A stretch of DNA of 64,000 bases from Aegilops tauschii subsp. strangulata (Eukaryota; Streptophyta; Magnoliopsida; Poales; Poaceae), in assembly GCF_002575655.3 (NCBI RefSeq), contig NC_053037.3, forward strand, positions 143,541,207 through 143,605,206, written 5' to 3'. A model generated the notes under the pieces. The model was not told where the DNA came from and did no database searches. It saw only the letters and a program-made list of their open reading frames with translations. Made by a program: the position numbers and the translations under genes. Below are positions 57,441-64,000 of the stretch, piece after piece (within the stretch, counting starts at the first letter, position 1; each line of letters opens with the position of its first letter).

Positions 57441-59998
57441 ATGTCGACCGCAGGTATGATCTAGGTCTCTGCTGGGTGTCCTACCTTCGATGGGACGGAC
57501 TACCCCTACTGGAAGAATAAGATGCGAATGCATCTTGAGGCAATTGATAACGATCTCTGGTATGTTGTGAAAAAGGTGTTCCCTCTGTCTCACCCTCACT
57601 GAACGCTGCCGATGTGAAGAGATTCAAGCAACTCGATTCTCAAGCGAAGAATATCATATGTGGCCATCTGAGCAAAGGACAGTACGGAAGAGTGAGTGCT
57701 TTGGAAACTGCTAAACTTATCTGGGATAGGCTGTCCAAAGTAAATGAAGGAGTCTCAACACAGCGTGACTCTCAAGTTGATGTTCTTCGCAATCTCTTCA
57801 ACCACTTCAAAAGACTCGACAATGAGAATGTTCAACAAACCTTCCATCGCCTCACTGACATCTCAAATGAGCTTCAAGCACTTGGTGCCACTGACATCAC
57901 CGACCACGAAGTGGTGAAGAAACTGCTGAGATCGCTTGAATCCTCATTTGATACTCTGGCCTTGATGATACAAGAGCGTGCTGATTACAAGTCACTTGAT
58001 CCCGATGATATCCTCGAAAGGCTAAACACTCATGAGTTCCAGCTTGCTGAAAAGAGAGATCTCTATGGTTCGAGCTATGGCAGATCACGTGCACTGAAGG
58101 CCAAGGCAGTTTCTGAATCTGAAGATGAAGACTCTGAAAGTAGTCTTGGTGATCCTGAAGAACTGAGCCATGATCTAGCACTGCTTGTGAAGAAATTCCA
58201 GAAACTCTCACGACGTGGACACTTTGGAAGACCCTCAAGGAGCAATGATTCCTCATCCAGTGACTACAAGAAGAGGCTTTGTCACAAATGCAAGAAACCA
58301 GGACACTACATTCAAGATTGTCCTCAGTGGGAAAAGGAATCAAAGAAGAAGAAATACAAGGATTACAGTTTTGATGATACGAAGAAAAAGAAGAAATTCT
58401 CAAAATCTTCATTATCAAAATCCTCAAAGTCTTCATCTCACAAGAAGAGTAGCTCCAAGAAGGCTCGGGCATTTATTGGCAAGGAAATGGACTCTGAGGC
58501 TGAATCTGAAGAAAATGAGGAAGAGGAGGCATCTGAGGATTCCGAATCAGGTGTGGCGAGCCTAGCCCTCGCTACTGCATTCGTCAGAAAGTCTATCTTC
58601 AACTCTGAAGAAAATGACCTCACCAACAAGGCTGATGAAGGCAATGATGACTACGCTCCCACCTATTGCTTCATGGCAAAGGGTGCCAAGGTACTCAAAT
58701 ATGCCTCATCTGAATAAAGTGAAAATGAATCTGATGAAAACCTTAAGCCTAGCTATTCTAAACTTGCTAAGATTGCTGTGAAACAACAAAGGGCTCTTGA
58801 AAAGGTTCAAAACATGCTAGACAAGAGTGATGATATGTTGGGTGAAGAAATGGATCGCACTAAAACCTTGACTGAAAATCTTCAGACACTTCAGACTAGG
58901 TATGACAACCTTCAAGATCATCATAACACTCTCTTATCTGATCATGAGAAGCTTTCTTATGAATTTCTTCAAAGAAAGAAAGATCTTGAGAAGCTAAGAG
59001 TGAGTTATGAAGATCTTCAGAAGGAGCGCGATTCATTACTTGCTCAACAAATCAGCGCTGCTCAGGAAGAATTTGTTGCTCCATGTCTGAAATGCATTGA
59101 ACGTGAATCTGCTAATTCTTCACCTGAATGTTCAAATGCTTCTAATGCTACAAATTCTTCAACTGTCTCTGCTATCACTAATTCCTCATCTGAGGACATT
59201 GCTAGTATCACTGACGATGCAGGGCTGAAGAAATTGTACATGACAGGCATGTACAAAAGCCTCAAAGGGCATCAGACTCTTTGTGATGTGCTTAAAAAGC
59301 ATATCCTCAATAGGAACCCTAGGAAAGAGGGTATTGCCTTTGAGAGGAAACTCAATGCTGATGGTACATATTGGAAGCCTGAGCAGTACCCCAAAACCTC
59401 ATGGGTTGCTGCAAAGGGATCTCCAGTTGATCCATCTTATTTATCTAGCTTTACATGTGAATCTTCTCATTCTTCTGATGAGTCATTTGACTCCAACTAT
59501 AAACTGTTCAAAAATCAGAATGGTGAAGTATTTGCTAGATATGTTGGCACTAACTGCAGGAACGGTTCCCCTATGAAGAAAATATGGGTTCCTAAAAGGT
59601 GCCTTGAAAGTCTTCAGGTGAATGTCCTCATGACACCACCTGTGAGGAACAGGAACCCCAGATCAAATTCTTCATATGGATCCAAGTCCTCATACAGACC
59701 AAATTCCTCGCATGGATCAAATTCCTCAAAAGGATCAAAGTCCTCATATGAACATCATCGTGCTAACAACTCTGTTTCGCAGGGACGAGCCAAGGGCTAT
59801 GAATATGAGCATTATTCTTCTAATCATTATGTTCATAAGTCCTCAAAGAATTTCTCTGCTTATTCATATGCTTACCCTAACTCCTCTTATGTGAAACGAA
59901 ATGGATTGGCTTCTATGCCACCTTTCTCATATGGAGCTCGCAGAGTGATGAAGTCTTTGCCACCCCTTCAGATGTGGGTGGTGAAGAAAAAGAACTAA
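57441..59998 (+). pseudogene. Copia gag with zinc knuckle and long coiled-coil C-terminus
   Basis: The ATG at 57441 gives MSTAGMI, then a stop, then PTFDGTDYPYWKNKMRMHLE (the gag entry motif). A one-base loss near 57570 shifts the frame, and 57614-58714 continues with gag helices. The CCHC knuckle CHKCKKPGHYIQDC lies at about 58279-58320, followed by Lys/Ser-rich sequence. A TAA at 58715 is followed in the same frame by 58718-59998: a coiled coil (KVQNMLDKSDDMLGEEMDR), Ser/Asn-rich and SSYGSKSS-type repeats, ending WVVKKKN. This is a large Gag of the type with an extended C-terminal region. It is the structural and RNA-binding protein of the particle. Confidence 0.82.
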
Positions 59999-60234
59999 TC
60001 TCTTATGCAGGGTCAGGTCTCCAGACGTACATTAACGTCTGAAGAATTTGCTGGGGACCTGACGAAATGCCTGAAAGGACGCAGGCTAATCATGAAGAAA
60101 TGAACTTTCATTTCTCACGTCCTCATACTGCTTTATCTGTTCTATTGCTTGATGAAATTGATCTGATGAATTGATGTCATATTCTTCACTGATGAAGTAT
60201 ATGAAGTTCGTAAGCTGCACTAATTCATCTGCAG
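59981..60234 (+). other. Candidate intron between Copia gag and pol
   Basis: The candidate donor is GTGAAG (59981). The acceptor is a clear ATTCATCTGCAG^GATGAT (60234/60235), with an AT-rich, T-rich stretch before it. Removing the segment would join gag codons in phase 0 to the protease frame (DDQPKATEWVLDSG). Unspliced RNA would stop at TAA 59996-59998. The 240 bp has no coding signal. No RNA evidence is available. Confidence 0.4.
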
Positions 60235-63200
60235 GATGATCAACCCAAAGCCACTGAGTGGGTCCTCGATAGTGGATGTACAAATCACATGACTGGTGAC
60301 AAGAATCTATTAATTGATCCTCCCTTATCACCATCGCATCTGAAGCATATCATCTTCGCTGACAAAGGCAAAAGTCAGGTATTGGGTCTAGGTAAGGTTG
60401 CGATCACAAAGGATCGACACATGGACAAAGTCATGCTTGTCGAGTCCTTACGATACAACCTCATGTCTGTCTCAATGCTTTGTGATCTTGATATGGTAGT
60501 TGTCTTTGGCAAGTATCGTTGTGTTGTGGTTATGGAAGCTGACAATTCCAAAGTCTTCGAAAGCTTTAGGAGAGGAGACTTGTATATTGTTGATTTCTCT
60601 ACAGGACCTCAACCAGCCGTGTGCCTACTTGCAAAAGCTTCAGAAGGATGGCTATGACATCGATGACTTGGTCATGCAGGCATGAGGAATTTGCACACGC
60701 TTGCGAAGAAGAAGCATGTCGTTGGCATTGAGAATGTCAAATTCCTCATGGATCACCTGTGTGGAGCTTGTGAAGCTGGAAAGATGAGTAAGGCTAAGCA
60801 TCCAGCGAAGACTATCATGACCACTACTCGACCATTCGAATTGCTTCACATGGACCTCTTTGGTCCAAACCATTACTCAGCTGTCACAAATGATGCATCT
60901 CTCTATGGGCTTGTTATTGTTGATGATTACTCTCGTTACACATGGGTACACATTGTAACTTATAAACATGAAGTGCAGGAAGTCTTCAAACGATTTTCTT
61001 CGAGGGCTTCAACCAACTTTGGTGTGAAGATCAAGCACATCAGAAGTGACAATGGAACTGAGTTCAAGAATTCTGGTCTTGATGAACTCGGTATTACTCA
61101 TGAGTTATATGCTCCTTATACTCCTCAGCAGAATGGCGTCGTGGAGCACAAGAACAGAACTCTTGTTGAGATGGCTCGCACTATGCTTGATGAGTACAAG
61201 ACGCCTCGTCACTTCTGGATTGAGGCAATTTATACTGCGTGCCACATCATCAACAGGGTATATCTTCACAAATTCTTCAAGAAGACTGCCTATGAACTCC
61301 TCACTGACAAGAAACCCAATGTGAGTTATTTCAAAGTCTTCGGTGCTAAATGTTGGATTAGAGATCCTCATGACAATGCTAAATTTTCACCGAAAGCTCA
61401 TGAATGTTTTATGCTTGGTTGCGGAAAGGACTCGCACACCTACAGAGTCTTCAACACCGTACTTCACAAGGTTGCTGAAACTGTAGATGTGCGTTTTGAT
61501 GAAACTAATGGCTCGCAAAGAGAGCACCTACCCTCTGTGATAGATGACACCTGAGGAAACTATCAAGTTCAAGGCTACTAAGGATGTCATTCCTACCGAA
61601 GAATCTGCTGAAGAATTCATTCCAGAACATGAAGAACGTCGAGCTAATGCACCTGAAGAAATTGCTGAAGAAAATGGTGCTGAAGAAAATGCTGATCAAA
61701 TTCCTCGACGACAACCTACTCATCCTCGCATTGCAAAAGAAGTGCAAGTTGAGAAGATCATCGATGACATTGAAGCACCAGGTCCTCTCACACGCTCAAA
61801 ATATTCACATTTATCTAACTTTTGTGGGCACTATGCTTTTGTCTCTATCTCAGAGCCCACTAAGGTAGATGAAGCATTTCTGGAGCCTGAGTGGATTCAG
61901 GCCATGCAAGAAGAATTACATCAGTTCAAGCTCAACAACGTTTGGGAACTGGTCAATCGTCCAGATCCTCGCAAACACAATATCATTGGCACAAAGTGGA
62001 TCTACCGCAACAAGCAAGATGAAAATGGCCTTCTGGTGAGGAATAAGGCACGGCTAGTAGCTCAAGGCTACACACAGGTTGAAGGAATTGATTTCGATGA
62101 AACTTTTGCACCTGTTGCTAGACTTGAAGCTATTCGCATATTACTTGCTTATGCTAACCATCATTTTATCACTTTATATCAAATGGATGTGAAAAGTGCA
62201 TTCCTCAATGGTAAGCTTGAGGAAGAAGTATATGTTGCTCAACCCCCAGGTTTTGAAGATCCTAAGCACCCTGACAAAGTCTTCCGACTAAATAAGGCCC
62301 TCTATGGCCTCAATCAGGCCCCTCGGGCGTGGTATGATACTTTGAAGGAATTCCTCATGAAGAAAGGCTTCAAACCCGGTTCACTCGACCCTACTCTTTT
62401 CACTAAATCATATGATGATGAATTGTTTGTATGCCAAATATATGTTGATGACATCATTTTTGGCTGTACTGACCAACGTTATAGTGATGAATTTGCCTAT
62501 ACGATGAGTGAAGAACATCAAATGTCTATGATGGGAGAGTTGAAATTCTTCTTAGGTCTTCAAATTCGTCAACAGCGCAATGGCATATTCATATCTCAGG
62601 AGAAATACCTCAAGGATGTACTGAGGAAATTCGGCATGCAAGATTGCAAAGGCGTCAAAATTCCTATGCCCACAAATGGCCATCTGTGCACTAATGAAAA
62701 TGGTATTGACTTCGATCAAAAGGTATACCGCTCCATGATTGGTTCTTTATTGTACTTATGTGCATCTAGGCCAGATATTATGCTTAGTGTTTGCATGTGT
62801 GCCCGATTTCAAGCTACACCGAAGGAATGACACCATAAGGCTGTGAAGCATATTCTTCGATATCTAGCTCACACACCAACACTAGTATTATGGTACCCCA
62901 AGGGCTCGGCTTCTGATCTCGTTGGATATTCTAACTCTGACTATGCTGGTGATCGTGTGCATCGCAAATCAACATCTGGTACATGTCATTTCCTCGGACG
63001 ATCTTTGGTCTGTTGGTCCTCGAAGAAACAAAACTGCGTATCACTGTCTACTGCTGAAGCTGAGTACATTGCTGTTGGTTCTTGCTGTGCTCAATTGCTG
63101 TGGATGAAGCAAACTCTCAAGGACTACGGCGTCAATGTGAAGAATGTGCCTCTCTTCTGTGACAATGAGAGTGCCATCAAGATTGCTCACAACCCAGTTC

Positions 63201-63394
63201 AGCACTCGAAGACAAAGCACATTCAGATCCGTCATCATTTTCTTCGCGATCATGTGTTGAAGGGCGACATTTCTATTGAGCATGTGAAGACTGAAGAACA
63301 GCTAGCCGATATCTTCACAAAGCCCTTGGATGAGAAGAGATTTAGCAAGTTGCGGTGTGAGCTAAATATCTTAGAATCTTCGAATGTTCTTTGA
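60235..63394 (+). pseudogene. Copia pol: protease, integrase, reverse transcriptase, RNase H
   Basis: Protease active site WVLDSGCTNHMTG is near 60268. Two nonsense codons (60655-60657 and 60664-60666) fall in the pre-integrase zinc region, just before LGHAG. Integrase residues are D in HMDLFGP (60849), D in IRSDNGTEF (61041) and E in NGVVEHKNRT (61138). The frame shifts near 61550. Reverse transcriptase (RVT_2) starts near 61900 with WIQAMQEEL, then [22 protein letters not shown] and the catalytic YVDD (62440). A TGA at 62828-62830 precedes RNase H, with SDYAGD, STAEAEY and CDNESA, ending at 63392-63394. This is the domain order of Ty1/Copia. At least four lesions make it non-functional. Confidence 0.88.

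Positions 63395-64000
<606 letters not shown>

Noticed and set aside
57897..58472. 191-codon minus-strand ORF
   Set aside because: It is a shadow of the Copia gag, including its zinc knuckle.

Overview
This is plant nuclear DNA, almost certainly from a Triticeae grass and most likely wheat or Aegilops. The grounds are nested Gypsy, Copia and CACTA elements of Triticeae type, Stowaway MITEs with the family's CTCCCTCYGT ends, and a few intron-containing genes in between. No bacterial or organellar features are seen. Family names given from memory (for example Fatima-like) are tentative.

Layout. 1-6008 is a gag-only LTR element whose 3' LTR is broken by a second Gypsy element (LTR 6009-6934). 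That element is broken in its gag by the left end of a CACTA transposon at 7417. From 8.7 to 18.8 kb lie two minus-strand, multi-exon, decayed transposase-like genes. The first has Transposase_24 (Ptta/En-Spm) hallmarks, and the second carries a deleted hAT-like insertion. 18.7-27.2 kb is old repetitive DNA: two diverged copies of a ~2.4 kb segment, two local tandem arrays, a MITE and a possible decayed GC-rich gene. 27.2-33.0 kb is the gene island: an unrecognised two-coding-exon gene with a basic NLS-like motif, followed by at least four B3-like DNA-binding domains. They are arranged as two paralogous blocks, and the promoters at 27.2 and 31.3 kb are recognisably duplicated.

33.2-44.6 kb is a GC-rich repeated segment split by a complete minus-strand LTR element (35114-43206, target duplication CCCAC). 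It encodes Gag and protease but no polymerase. At 44594 a Fatima-like Gypsy element begins. Its gag is split by another complete non-autonomous LTR element (46504-54101, target duplication ATCTT), and its reverse transcriptase is cut at 55865 by a Copia element that runs off the window.

How parts work together. Three elements (1-6008, 35114-43206, 46504-54101) share LTR type, tRNA-Asp primer site, a hairpin after the ORF and ~2.6 kb of 3' non-coding sequence. Yet they carry three different ORFs, none with reverse transcriptase or integrase. They look like non-autonomous passengers that need enzymes from an autonomous relative. The Copia copy has coding capacity for all enzymes but carries several disabling lesions, plus an intron-like spacer between gag and pol that could set the Gag to Gag-Pol ratio.
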